A program made the translations under genes and the position numbers. Positions 12,010 to 21,988 of a DNA stretch of 64,000 nucleotides are shown piece after piece. A model generated the notes under the pieces. That model had not been told where the DNA came from, did not search any database, and was given only the letters and a program-made list of their open reading frames with translations. This DNA comes from Rhyzopertha dominica (lineage: Eukaryota > Arthropoda > Insecta > Coleoptera > Bostrichidae), in the NCBI GenBank assembly GCA_025024175.1, contig QCXZ01000001.1, forward strand, positions 39,178,942 through 39,242,941, written 5' to 3'. Numbering within the stretch: position 1 is the stretch's first letter; the number at the start of each line of letters is the position of its first letter.

Positions 12010-13970
12010 GTTTTATCACCATCCTCAGAAGAATTAAATTTTCTGTCACTCGATGATAAAACATATTCCACTAACTTGTGAAAAAACGCTTTTATCGTAG
12101 TTATTATTGCCAAATATAGGTACCTTACAAAGGGTTTCATAAAATAACATAAACATAACGAACAAATGTCAGAAAAGTTACCTAGGATAACAATTATTCT
12201 TATTGCAATCTGTAATGCGCTACATTTGCATTACGAAGACATTACGAAGAAGAGGCCACAGATGTCGAAGGTTCAATTGATGGTATTATTAACACAATGG
12301 TGTTTGTAGGTACTTAATCAAGAGCAGAACCATCCGTGAACGTCTGAAAGAGCTATGATGTTTTGTTTCAGCAAAATACTGTTAATTCTTTTTGGGTTTT
12401 TTTCTATAATATTAATAGTCACACAATATGGATGCATTTATTTCTCCCTAAATTAGGTTACTTAAAAACGTTTAATTTTGACAAATGTATTGCCCATCAC
12501 TACCTACAAGATTAATAAACTCCTCCTCCACCTGCCGTTAATGACCAAGGACTGTCGTCAATTTTCTAAAATTTGGTTTCATTAAGTCTCGGTATTTTGA
12601 CATGTTTAAACAATTATTTTATGCAACTAGGTATATTTGCATTTTACCTAGGTTAAGCACTTTTGGAAGTAAAACGCAAAAATCACTTTTAAAAAAATGT
12701 GACAAGTTTAATTCTACGTTATATGATAACAAAATAATATGGGGTCTCTAATAAAGGAAATTAAGTTATACACACTCAAAGTTTATCAAAATTGATACAT
12801 CAGTTTCTAAAATTGATTTGGCAGGTGATTGCATTGAAAAAATAAGACATCGGCATCTTATTCTAAATGCTATAGTGAAAACTGCAATTAAATACCTTGC
12901 ACAGTTGTGAAGATATTATTTTCGAATTAATTACTCTCCTTAAATCTTTACGAGGCGTATTGGGAATCCTTTTATAAGGTAAAGCGTACAAAAACGTGTA
13001 TGTTCAAGTAGTTTCCAAAAGCATCTAATAAAAAACGCAATGAATGACTGTATAGTTACACTGGTAAAGCTAATTCACAATGCACTGACCCCAATAGAAT
13101 CCTGCATTTTAATATTTTATGTTAATCAATTTAATAAGAACAAAAATATTGCTAAGCGTCTTCTTTTTTATCATTCAAATCTCATAAAAACTGAAATCTT
13201 ACACCATACTTTATTACGAAACGTAAAAGAGCAATTTAAACCAGTTAAATAATTATCATACACCTACATGCTAAACTAAATCCATTCCTTCATTAACACA
13301 ACTTATTTATTAAATTTCTTCCCCATTCTTCTGATGAGGTCCCTACCGAACCAAAGTACTGCAGCGCACTGAATGGATGTAATGTACAGATAATGGTTAT
13401 TGTCACTTTTACAAATAGTTAATGACGAAAATTAGGTAAAATGTAATATTAAATTAAAAGTCATGGTTCTTACTTTGGTCGCTGCACAATTGTTTTGGAA
13501 AATGTTATAAAAAGCAGTAAGAAGAAACGCTTTTGGAGAAGGAATGCGGGCAAGTCAGTAATTTTAGCTCTTCTTATAATTCAATTGCATCTATATCTCT
13601 TCAGGATCCCATTAACATTGTTCCGAGAATTATCACTTAAACAGCGCAGCGTTCCGTGCGGAAGAATGATAAAATGAAAAACAAATGCTTTGGAGCTTGC
13701 TAATCTTAGAACAGTTCTTCTAACAAAGCAATTACGCACCAAACATACAAAGAAGATTTGTATATGAAGTATTACATTTTTCATATTCGTTGTTGTGCAT
13801 GATAACCGACCATAAGGGCGCGTTTCATTTACGTCGTCTAAGTCGATGAGGTTCCGTGCCATATGCATCACGAGATTAGAACTACCAACCATCATTAATA
13901 CATTTCTTTTGGCAGCTGATGAAGCTACAAAATAAATCAGAATTCCAAATCTTTATCCACCCTAGAGTAT
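12010..13970. other. noncoding stretch, no gene seen
   Basis: AT-rich. The open frames at 13040-13252 (plus) and 13581-13895 (minus) have no recognisable domain, splice context or codon pattern that sets them apart from chance. No repeat pair was found. Confidence 0.5.
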
Positions 13971-13984
13971 TTACCCTTGTCATT

Positions 13985-14135
13985 GCTGAACACTAAAATA
14001 TTAGTAAACCAGGGAGCAGGCCGTACATAACATGAAAAACTTTCACTTGCTCTGGAAGGGAGTCGAACTTCAGACCTCCAGATTAACGCTGTGGTGTGCT
14101 GTCCATTACACCACCAAGTGTCTCCAAGTTATAGA
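13985..14135 (-). repeat. tRNA-derived SINE, copy B
   Basis: On the minus strand the head (about 14041-14130) has an A-box-like tggtgtaatggacagc and a B-box-like agttcgactcc. An anticodon-arm-like segment ccacagcgttaatctgg lies between them, and its loop contains GTT as in tRNA-Asn. The tail runs toward 13985. The head has mismatched stems, so it is not a working tRNA. It lies in the same orientation as, and about 300 bp from, copy C. Confidence 0.55.
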
Positions 14136-14149
14136 ATAAGCGATTCAAC

Positions 14150-14450
14150 TGATAAACATAAAGTAAACCTATATACCGTCCAGTACTTTGTCAGCAAATT
14201 TGAGCCTCAGACAAAATGCCTACGGCAATCAGAATTAACGACTGGTATCTAATACATTTTACAGTTAAATTTTTCGCCTGGGAAAATTTTTATATATTAG
14301 AAAAAAGAGAAGTAGACCGTATATACTTCTATTAGGTAAGAAAGCTTTACTTCGCTTTGGTCAGGTATCAAACCCGAGGCCTATGAACTCGCACTCTGGC
14401 GTACTTTCCATCACACCACCAAGGTTTACAGTTCAAGGCAAGGTACAGAC
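14150..14450 (-). repeat. tRNA-derived SINE, copy C
   Basis: The minus-strand head (about 14340-14440) shares ttggtggtgt-atgga with copy B and has the B-box-like ggtttgatacc. The body (14150-14340) ends near copy B, so the two lie in series in the same orientation. The bodies are not obviously alike, so these may be different subfamilies using the same kind of tRNA head. Confidence 0.5.
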
Positions 14451-14465
14451 CAATGAGTTGTATGT

Positions 14466-15825
14466 AGAGATGGGCAAAACCCGGGTTTTTTCATTCCACT
14501 GGGAAAAATGCGGGTATTTTTCCTGAAATAACCCAATAGGGATTTTTCATTCAACTTTTTGCGTTTTTCAATTTAGTTAAATTTGTTACAAAGCGACGAT
14601 CATTTTTATGTCAAATACCCAAACAGTTTCCCAAAATATTAATTTAGTATAAAAAATGTTCCTCAATTTTAGAGTTTTCCATTGCTTTTCACCATACAAA
14701 AACTCCTTTAGGAAACATGAAGGGAATTTATTACGATAAATACTGTATTACTGGTTTATTGGTAAAAAAATGTTAGTTTATTTAGCTTAATTTATAAAAA
14801 TAAATCAGGAAATTGGTAGGTTATATTATATTATATTTTTTAATAATAAAATAAAAGTAGGTGGGGCAGTAAATTAATACTTATTTAAAACTAGAATATG
14901 ATTTATTAAGTTAAAATTTTTTGTTATCAATAATAATTAATAAAGCAAGTTCTTGTTTTATTGAAATATTTAAATACATAAACATTTTTATGAAATATAA
15001 ACAGCAACATAAAACTAAAAGATATAATATATAAATCAATCGTTTTTTTTTCAACTAAACGTATTAATTTCAAGTTAAACAAAACAAACTGCAAACGTAA
15101 ATCTGTTAAGCAAATATGGCAACATGTTTCTTATGATTATCTTTTGACGTTTCTAAAAATCAATCAAAAAATTCAATTTCGGTCAATTATGTTATTTTCA
15201 ACGCTCTCGCTGGAATAATTTAAGGTGGGTTTTCTATAGCAACAAAAATTGTTGGCTTGACGTCTGTCATCAAACTACTAAAATGAGTGGAACAAGATTT
15301 AATAACGTTTTCACTCGATGAATAATATTGAAACAGTGTTTGTTCTTGTTACGTCAAAAAATAATCTATCGAATATCACAGGAGAATGAGAATAAATCAG
15401 AAAATAATTCTCCAGAACTTTAATTCTCGAACTGTTGCCATTTGGCAATACCCACTCGCGACTCGAGCCTATGGCTCTTGTGGCTATTGCCAGGCAACAG
15501 TTCTCGAAGTTCTGTCGAATTATATTCAATTTACTCTCACCCTCTTGTGATATTATAACTGAGAATATCTAAATCAACTACAAAATAGTAGACTTACTAT
15601 TTGCCATATTGCCGTTTGTGAAAAGTGATTCCACACAGACAAAACACCAGAAAATCGAAAAGTGATAGAATCCAAATAGGAAAAAATTCTCTTGGGGAAA
15701 CCCAACGTGGAAAAAACCTTGGAAAATTAGTTAGAAATTTTGAACAAACCCCAACCCGATTTTAAGCCCTGCTTGGGAAAAAAAACATTAGAGGGGAAAA
15801 ACCGGCGGCACATATCTAGTTATAT
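14466..15825. mobile_element. possible old DNA transposon enclosing a palindromic MITE
   Basis: The sequence at 14466 (agagatgggcaaaacccggg) resembles a hAT-type terminus. Related A/G-rich blocks (gggaaaaa, gggttttt, accccaacccg) recur at 14490-14560 and 15690-15810. I could not fix a right terminus or a target duplication, so this is a weak call. The interior is noncoding apart from the MITE at 15182-15567. Confidence 0.3.
15182..15567. repeat. palindromic MITE, copy A
   Basis: A second copy lies at 30650-31024. Shared blocks in order: tcaattatgttattttca, ctcgctggaataatttaagg, attgttggcttgacgtctgt, gagtggaacaagatttaata, actcgatgaataatatt, aaaaaataatctatcgaata, and gatattataactga. The 3' half is itself an inverted repeat: about 15372-15455 folds on about 15480-15553, through gaactgttgcca and tggcaacagttc-type arms. 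This copy carries about 50 extra bases at the centre of the hairpin. No coding capacity. Confidence 0.8.
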
Positions 15826-15829
15826 GCCA

Positions 15830-16758
15830 TTCAATGCATAAACACAAAGTCGATTTTTGCAATTCGTATCAGACAGTCAAGCTAATAACATGTTTTCAAT
15901 GCCTTTTGACGCTACTGATCCACAATTTGCGAAGTTCTTCTTCATGAGGTTTGGATGGAAAGCAGTAAAATGTAACCGATTTGTCTGTGTTTGTAGGTAT
16001 AACTGTTGCAGTCCACAACACAGCAATTTTGTTTACTTACACGCAAAGAGCATACATATTTTGCAGCACTCATGTTGATTACTACCAAAGAATATATTTA
16101 CTGGTGTAATTCTTTGATCGCTAGACAGGCATATATAAGAGAATTAGTTAAGTTAGGCTACAGTAATTGCTGCATACACTATACAGCTGACAGCAACTGA
16201 CAGTAAACAATAGTTTACCCACCAAAAAGCCAAGTTTCACGGATGGTAGCGTCACTTCGCTCACCGCCTATAGATATACTTAAAGGTTTTAAGTTTGTGG
16301 TTACAAAACTTTCAATTCAAATATAACTTATTGACGAACTCAAGACTTGTTGCCCTAAAGAATTTAAGGACTCCTATTAAAAGAATGCTTATTAAGTTCA
16401 AGCAACGTTTAGTTTCCACTATTCGTAACAATAAGAATTTTTCGGCAGGTTCTTAACAATTTATTATTGACATGCACTGTTTGCAGGGAAGTGATCGCAA
16501 ATCTTTAATGGATTCAAAATATAACATGAAAATTGCAAATAAGTTGGTCAAGTTGGCTTAATTTGGTACGTTTTCATCAAATAAGTTTTATTTCTTCCAC
16601 CAACATAAAAGTGTAGAGTTAATGCATTCAGTGCCGTAATACTGTAGCCTTTCGTCTTAGTATTTAGTCGTTTGCATATCTTAAAGCGTTTCATGATATG
16701 TAGGCTACATGTTTCACAACACAACTAATCACACTTTATCTAAAATGTTCTTGCATTT
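15830..16758. other. noncoding flank of the LTR element, no gene seen
   Basis: Two short plus frames (15857-16078 and 16006-16200) overlap each other and have no recognisable motif. Nothing else is seen. The stretch ends at the GTAT target copy at 16759-16762. Confidence 0.5.
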
Positions 16759-16762
16759 GTAT
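16759..16762. repeat. target-site duplication GTAT, left copy
   Basis: The 4-bp GTAT before the 5' LTR matches GTAT at 21985-21988 after the 3' LTR. A 4-bp duplication fits Ty3/Gypsy-type and other LTR integrases. Confidence 0.9.
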
Positions 16763-16920
16763 TGTCATATATTGAATTTATTCTAAATTCATTTAATCAA
16801 ATTGTTACACATTCTAGAACAAAACGTTTACTAATTATGTCAGCATATTTGTGTCATTGCACTTCCCGCTAGCACCGAGTATAATGCTAGCGCAGCATTA
16901 TGACGTATTAGCGAGTTGAG

Positions 16921-16928
16921 TATAAATA
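16921..16928 (+). promoter_or_regulatory. TATA box of the 5' LTR promoter
   Basis: tataaata lies in gagtataaatactcgg, itself a short palindrome (gagtat...atactc). It is 158 bp into the LTR, placing U3/R downstream of it. The same box is in the 3' LTR at 21658. Confidence 0.7.
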
Positions 16929-17134
16929 CTCGGATAAATCAATCGTGAATAACTAGGAACTGGGAAATAACTTAGAGTACTGCACAATGTAAAACGTTGT
17001 CCCTCTGGCCGGAGCTAGTCCTCCTAGCACAATGTAAGAAACCAGGTAAATTATTCAGTAGTCATTCTAATATATTTCTGTGTTACAGTTATTAATGTGT
17101 ATTTTATGTTACTTGTTCTACAGATTTCTTTGTT

Positions 17135-17140
17135 AATAAA
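17135..17140 (+). terminator. polyadenylation signal in the LTR
   Basis: aataaa lies about 110 bp before the LTR end. The equivalent signal in the 3' LTR (21872-21877) would end the element's transcript. Confidence 0.55.
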
Positions 17141-17249
17141 TAGTTGTTTAGAACCTAAGTCGTATCTCTCCTGCCTTCGCCCCTAGTTCTTTGTTTCAGG
17201 TAATCACTAGCACAACGGCGCACAGCCCAAGTCCGAGGGTTGTGACATG

Positions 17250-17267
17250 TGGTGGAGGCGCCCTTTC
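17250..17267 (+). other. candidate primer-binding site
   Basis: Two bases after the LTR the sequence reads tggtggaggcgccc. It begins with TGG, as expected for pairing to a tRNA 3' CCA end. I could not assign the tRNA. Confidence 0.5.
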
Positions 17268-17422
17268 GATCCAGATGTACCCTGTGTGACAAATGGTGGT
17301 GGTCTACAACAAAATGAAAATTAACCTTTTAACCAACATTAAACCTATCCATTATTCCTTATTACTTAAGAGTATGGGAAGACGGTCAGCAAAGGGGTTC
17401 AAGGCTTTCAGCTCCTACTAAA

Positions 17423-17583
17423 GCTAAGAGGTCAGCCAGATAAGTCTGCGTAAACCCTCATAGCCTCAGACTGTTGGTTGTAGGCAGGCAGATCTAGCTA
17501 GTATAGCTAAAAGGTCAGCCAGATAAGTCTGCGTAAACCCTCATAGTCTCAGACTGTTGGTTGTAGGCAGGCAGATCTAGCTT
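17423..17583 (+). repeat. 83-bp tandem duplication in the element's leader
   Basis: Two units, 17423-17505 and 17506-17583 (the second slightly shorter). Each contains gtcagccagataagtctgcg and ctgttggttgtaggcaggca. They differ by only a few bases, so the duplication is recent. It lies between the primer-binding site and gag, where packaging signals usually are. Confidence 0.9.
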
Positions 17584-17897
17584 GCGTGAGCCAAGCCGAG
17601 GTCCTCCTAAACAGATCGAACCTCATATTTCTATTTATTCCTTATTTAACCAAAATAAAAAGAACAGGCAGTCATTACAAATGGGCATTTATACGAAGAA
17701 GTTCTGCAACCCATGCCAAGAGGAGGAACCCACCATCCAAAGTAAGAAATATAATTAACTCCCCGCCACCCTCCCCAAACTACGGCTTAGGTTCACACTA
17801 TCAGATTTTTGTAACAATTTAAAGTAAATGCAAATGCGTTTGTTAAAATATTTTTGCAGAAAATAGGTATTTCTAAATAGAAGCACATAGGGAAGCC

Positions 17898-19385
17898 ATG
17901 GCCAACAAAGCAACCATCGAGGAAGCCTTAAGGAACCGCCCACCTCCTGTATTTCCAAAGTTTCGAGCACCTTCAATTTTCAATCCTGCTACAGATAACC
18001 CAATAATCTTTATTAGGCACTATGACGAAATTTCTGATTTTAATGGTTGGAAAGATAACTACAAAATTCTATATTTAGGTAATTTCTTGCACGAAGCTTC
18101 ACGAATTTGGTATCACAAGTACATCAATGAACAAAGTAATTTAAATAAAAGCTGGTGTCAAATCAAACGAGATTTTATAGATCAATTTGGTGGTATTTAT
18201 GCCCTAAGAAAATTAAAATTTCAATTAAATTCACGCAAACAATCGCACAATGAAAGTATTAAACAGTATTATTACGATTTGGTAACGTTAGCACACGAAG
18301 TTGATTATCATATGCCATTTGAAAAATTCATTGATCATTTCGAAAACGGACTTCATCCTTCATATTATGAATCGTACTATTTATTAAGCCATAAAATTAC
18401 AAATATGCAAGAACTTCATAGATTAGTTTTACAATTAAACGACGTAAGAGAGCGAATATTATCAGTTCAGTCAGGTTACACTAATAATACTGTGCACACC
18501 TTAAATTTAAATGAGGAATCGGAATTATTAAAAACTAAAAAATGTCAATGTTTTAAATTAACTAAAATGAAAAATCAAAAATATTCTGCACATTATCATA
18601 GGAAAGGAAACTTTCAAACTAACTTCAATAAATATTATTCTTACAATCAAAATAGAACACTAAAGAGAAATTCAATATATAATCACAATGAACAGAATTT
18701 CAAAATCATTTGTGCTAGGGATTACGTTATACGCCCAAACGTAGAAATAAAAGTAAAACTTGCAAATAATTTTTCAAAGATCACACCAAATAATCTTCAA
18801 AATTGTGAATTTAGTGAAAATCAAAATTTGTTCTTAAGAAAAGGTCTCATATGTACGAAACCTCCAACTGTAGAAGGAAACGATTTATATCTTAAACTTG
18901 TTACAACGAGCAACAGTCGTCAAAGTATTTTTAAAAATTCAGTTTTGGGTTATCTACGGGAAAATAAAGAGGTAGAAGAAGTTGAAGAAGATACAATTTT
19001 TTGTACACTGTTTGCAGAAGAAAACATGGAAAATTTTTGTCAAGAATCAAACAGCAACCAAGCAGGAATAAATTTAAAAACCGCGCACTTGACATCTTCA
19101 AACATGGATACTGGAAAGGAGGATGTATTCTTTAATAGAAAGGAACACCATATGAAAAAATTCGGAAGAAACCAGAATGGCCGAAAAATAAGGAAGCAGG
19201 TGATTTGTAAGCGGAAAGTTAAAAGGACCAATAAGAGTAATATCGAATGCAGAACGAAAATAGACGATGGACTTCCCAAAAGACATTGCATGTGTAGGAA
19301 AAGCGAGACAGCAAGCCAGCTCCACGTAAGCAAAAGAAAGAGGGATGCATTATGTGCTCGTATTTACAGTAGAGATATAAGGTAA
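17898..19385 (+). CDS. gag: Gag-like structural protein of the LTR element
   Basis: A 495-residue ORF, the longest in the window. Residues about 20-190 have the pattern of the retrotransposon gag (capsid) domain: a Pro-rich start (PPPVFPKFRAPSIFNP), then FIRHYDEISDFNGW, ASRIWYHKYINEQ, KRDFIDQFGG and SIKQYYYDLVTLAH, alternating aromatic and charged helices as in Ty3/Gypsy capsids. Such proteins assemble the particle that packages element RNA. The C-terminal half is Lys/Asn-rich. It has Cys clusters (KKCQCFK; HCMCRKS) but no intact CCHC zinc knuckle, so RNA binding may depend on basic residues. The start is the first ATG after the leader. No pol frame follows. Confidence 0.88.
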   Translation: MANKATIEEALRNRPPPVFPKFRAPSIFNPATDNPIIFIRHYDEISDFNGWKDNYKILYLGNFLHEASRIWYHKYINEQSNLNKSWCQIKRDFIDQFGGIYALRKLKFQLNSRKQSHNESIKQYYYDLVTLAHEVDYHMPFEKFIDHFENGLHPSYYESYYLLSHKITNMQELHRLVLQLNDVRERILSVQSGYTNNTVHTLNLNEESELLKTKKCQCFKLTKMKNQKYSAHYHRKGNFQTNFNKYYSYNQNRTLKRNSIYNHNEQNFKIICARDYVIRPNVEIKVKLANNFSKITPNNLQNCEFSENQNLFLRKGLICTKPPTVEGNDLYLKLVTTSNSRQSIFKNSVLGYLRENKEVEEVEEDTIFCTLFAEENMENFCQESNSNQAGINLKTAHLTSSNMDTGKEDVFFNRKEHHMKKFGRNQNGRKIRKQVICKRKVKRTNKSNIECRTKIDDGLPKRHCMCRKSETASQLHVSKRKRDALCARIYSRDIR

Positions 19386-20630
19386 CAAATATAAGGTAAA
19401 AGTAGATGATAAATGTAAGCCGACGTAGGTTACGGAAAAGGAATACGAATTGTGATTTTACAGGACGATTAATAGGTAGCTACATTATAGCAAGGACATT
19501 ACTGTTTTAAGTTTAAAAATTAAGACTTACCATAGTTTAAGCTTCCCCTAAAGGTATCACGCCATTTAAAAACAAACGGGAAACTCCCGCAGGTCCCAAG
19601 TGTTGCAACACTGACCTCAGCAAATCCCACACACACTATACTGCAGTAATACTTGTACAAGACGATGGCCAGTAAAAGAGTAGTAAGCGCAAAACCTACG
19701 AAAAATAAGTTTTATCTTACAAATAGGTACCTAAACTCATATCAAGTGAAGTAAAGCATAAGGGATTTTCAAAGGACCTAGTGCTTGCCAGAAAAAAGCT
19801 AATACAGCTGTAAGTCAAATTATTGAAAATCGGGAGACCTGGCAAATAAGTTCTAATGCAGTATGGTCCTACGTGTTTTGTTTCACAAAGCACGTCCCAT
19901 AAGTTCTCCTCGATCGTCGTCGTCGCTGTACAACAATTATTGTACAAAAATGATAAATTTTGAAAAGCTGCAGCATCATTTACAGTAAATGCGCAAATAA
20001 AAGTGAGCAAAGAAAATGCATGTGTGTGAAGTGAGAAAATTACAGAATGGGTTCTCTCTAAAAATTATGCATGCACACTAACTTGGTCTTATTTATATGG
20101 GTATTAATCAACACAAATAACACTAAGCAACGGTACTAACCACTAATCCTGCGATCACGAAATTAATAAGTTAACTGTAATTTTTTTTTAAGTAGGTACC
20201 TACACAAAATTATTTAATAAGGTTTAATTTATTTAAATTTAGAACACTTAAACGTCATTATTATAGACGAAAAAAAAAGATAATTATACTAGTAATTACA
20301 AGGTTTAGGATGTTTATACGATATATAATAGAATTATTTCTATAGGAAAATAATNAAGAGAGGTTAAGATCAATAAGCAAATTAAAATTTTGTACAATAT
20401 ATTTAAGATAGGTAAAATGATTTAAATAAAAGCAAAATTTAGATATATTTACAAATAAGTAAACGTAGGTAAGATCTTAGGAATTTTTTATAGATAGATA
20501 AACTGATTATTAAGTAGAAATAAACACTAAAATAGGCACAACTAAAGCATTAATATTAAAATTTTTATACAAGTTCATACTACCATAGATATTTACTTAC
20601 CGTTTTTGTTTATATTTTCCATGTCTCGGC
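19386..20630 (+). other. noncoding middle of the LTR element
   Basis: Where pol would be expected there are only short, stop-ridden frames in all six readings. No reverse transcriptase (YxDD) or integrase (HHCC or DDE) motif is seen. One N at 20355. A splice-donor-like acggtaagtaaat is readable on the minus strand at about 20590-20606, but no partner supports an antisense gene. Confidence 0.7.
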
Positions 20631-21118
20631 CCGCACACACGCCCACACATCACACGAACAGGCACGATACACTGGCAGCAAGACGACCGCCAAAATTTTC
20701 AAAGTACTGGCTCCACTTTCGACTCCAAAGGCGAGGCGTATCTACCAAAACCAATCAAATCCAAAGAAGCAAAGTATAAGAATGGGTCACCTACACAAGA
20801 CCAAAAATCACACCTTCCTTCTCCTAAATCCCACAAAAATTTACCAACATCCAAAGAAGACTCCACAAGAAAACCGAAGACTTCACCTATTGACCCACAA
20901 GATAGCTTCAGAGTGAAATATTCGCACCCAACAAACTGAAGAACCACCAGCAACTTCAAACCAGTAGATCGACAAAGAAATACAACGGTGTCGGAAAAGA
21001 AAATCAACTTTGCTGAATCTACAGAAATCTCCACCGGCTGTAATGAAGGTCATTCCGAGCAACAACCACAATCGCCTACTCATCGCAAGTGCAACTTGAT
21101 ACCAGACTGCAACTAGTG
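20630..21118 (+). pseudogene. Pro/Ser/Thr/Lys-rich open segment near the 3' end, unknown
   Basis: This block is richer in G+C than the rest of the element. It stays open in one plus frame for about 100 codons to a TGA at about 20937, then reads on in the same frame to a TAG at about 21117. The translation is hydrophilic and low in complexity (GSTFDSKGEAYLPKPIKSK, then KTSPIDPQDSFRVKYSHP before the stop; KKINFAESTEISTG after it). There is no clear start codon. It could be a decayed C-terminal tail of pol or a captured sequence. I do not recognise it. The two minus-strand ORFs here (20699-21034, 20883-21125) are likely shadows. Confidence 0.45.
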
Positions 21119-21490
21119 AAAACATGAACAGAGCCGTAACCAGTGAAAAGTGAACAGTGCCGTACTTATAAAAGTGTGATCGCTAGTGTGTATCCAAAGA
21201 ACAGTGATAAAATGATTGTAGACATTGAAATGGGCCAAATATGTGTGTCATAAATAAGTTTAAAGTCAAATAACGTTTCTTTTTGTTTTGATTATTTTTT
21301 TGTTTTTCCAAATTGCTAACACTGTGCACATTGCATTTGTTTTATATATCAATGTTCAGCAGTTGTTAATATTTGATTGTTGTTAATTTCAGTATATCTT
21401 TTTTTTTGTTCATTCTTGAGCTCACAGTTTGGTACAATGTAATATTAATTTTTTTTCCAGTGCAAGCTGGAGGGCCAGCTTTTCTAAGCC

Positions 21491-21499
21491 GGGGGGAAA
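21491..21499 (+). other. polypurine tract
   Basis: ggggggaaa lies directly before the 3' LTR, the expected place for the plus-strand primer. Confidence 0.75.
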
Positions 21500-21984
21500 T
21501 GTCATATATTGAATTTATTCTAAATTCATTTAATCAAATTGTTACACATTCTAGAACAAAACGTTTACTAATTATGTCAGCATATTTGTGTCATTGCACT
21601 TCCCGCTAGCACCGAGTATAATGCTAGCGCAGCATTATGACGTATTAGCGAGTTGAGTATAAATACTCGGATAAATCAATCGTGAATAACTAGGAACTGG
21701 GAAATAACTTAGAGTACTGCACAATGTAAAACGTTGTCCCTCTGGCCGGAGCTAGTCCTCCTAGCACAATGTAAGAAACCAGGTAAATTATTCAGTAGTC
21801 ATTCTAATATATTTCTGTGTTACAGTTATTAATGTGTATTTTATGTTACTTGTTCTACAGATTTCTTTGTTAATAAATAGTTGTTTAGAACCTAAGTCGT
21901 ATCTCTCCTGCCTTCGCCCCTAGTTCTTTGTTTCAGGTAATCACTAGCACAACGGCGCACAGCCCAAGTCCGAGGGTTGTGACA
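21500..21984 (+). repeat. 3' LTR (485 bp)
   Basis: I saw no difference from the 5' LTR over the full 485 bases by eye. TATA box at 21658 and aataaa at 21872. It is followed by the GTAT target copy at 21985-21988. Confidence 0.95.
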
Positions 21985-21988
21985 GTAT

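Larger units (their letters stand above)
16763..17247 (+). repeat. 5' LTR (485 bp)
   Basis: Starts TGTCATATATTG and ends GGGTTGTGACA, giving the TG...CA ends expected of LTRs within a short inverted TGTCA/TGACA. It reads base for base like the copy at 21500-21984. It contains a TATA box (tataaata, 16921-16928), a probable polyadenylation signal (aataaa, 17135-17140), and a small stem from gctagc/gctagc around 16868-16893. Confidence 0.95.
16763..21984 (+). mobile_element. complete gag-only LTR retrotransposon
   Basis: Total 5,222 bp, bounded by two 485-bp LTRs and a GTAT target duplication. Layout: LTR, candidate primer-binding site, leader with an 83-bp tandem duplication, a 495-codon gag-like ORF, a noncoding middle, a second open segment rich in Pro/Ser/Lys/Thr interrupted by one stop, a G-run polypurine tract and the 3' LTR. 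No protease, reverse transcriptase, RNase H or integrase motif was found in any frame. It would need enzymes from another element. This layout fits the non-autonomous class called TR-GAG. The LTRs read as identical, which implies recent insertion. Confidence 0.93.

Noticed and set aside
19040..19333. minus-strand ORFs opposite gag
   Set aside because: Shadows of the gag frame.
20699..21125. two minus-strand ORFs (111 and 80 codons) in the LTR element
   Set aside because: They lie opposite a hydrophilic plus frame. Their Cys/Phe/Leu-rich composition is what the complement of Lys/Ser/Pro codons gives.
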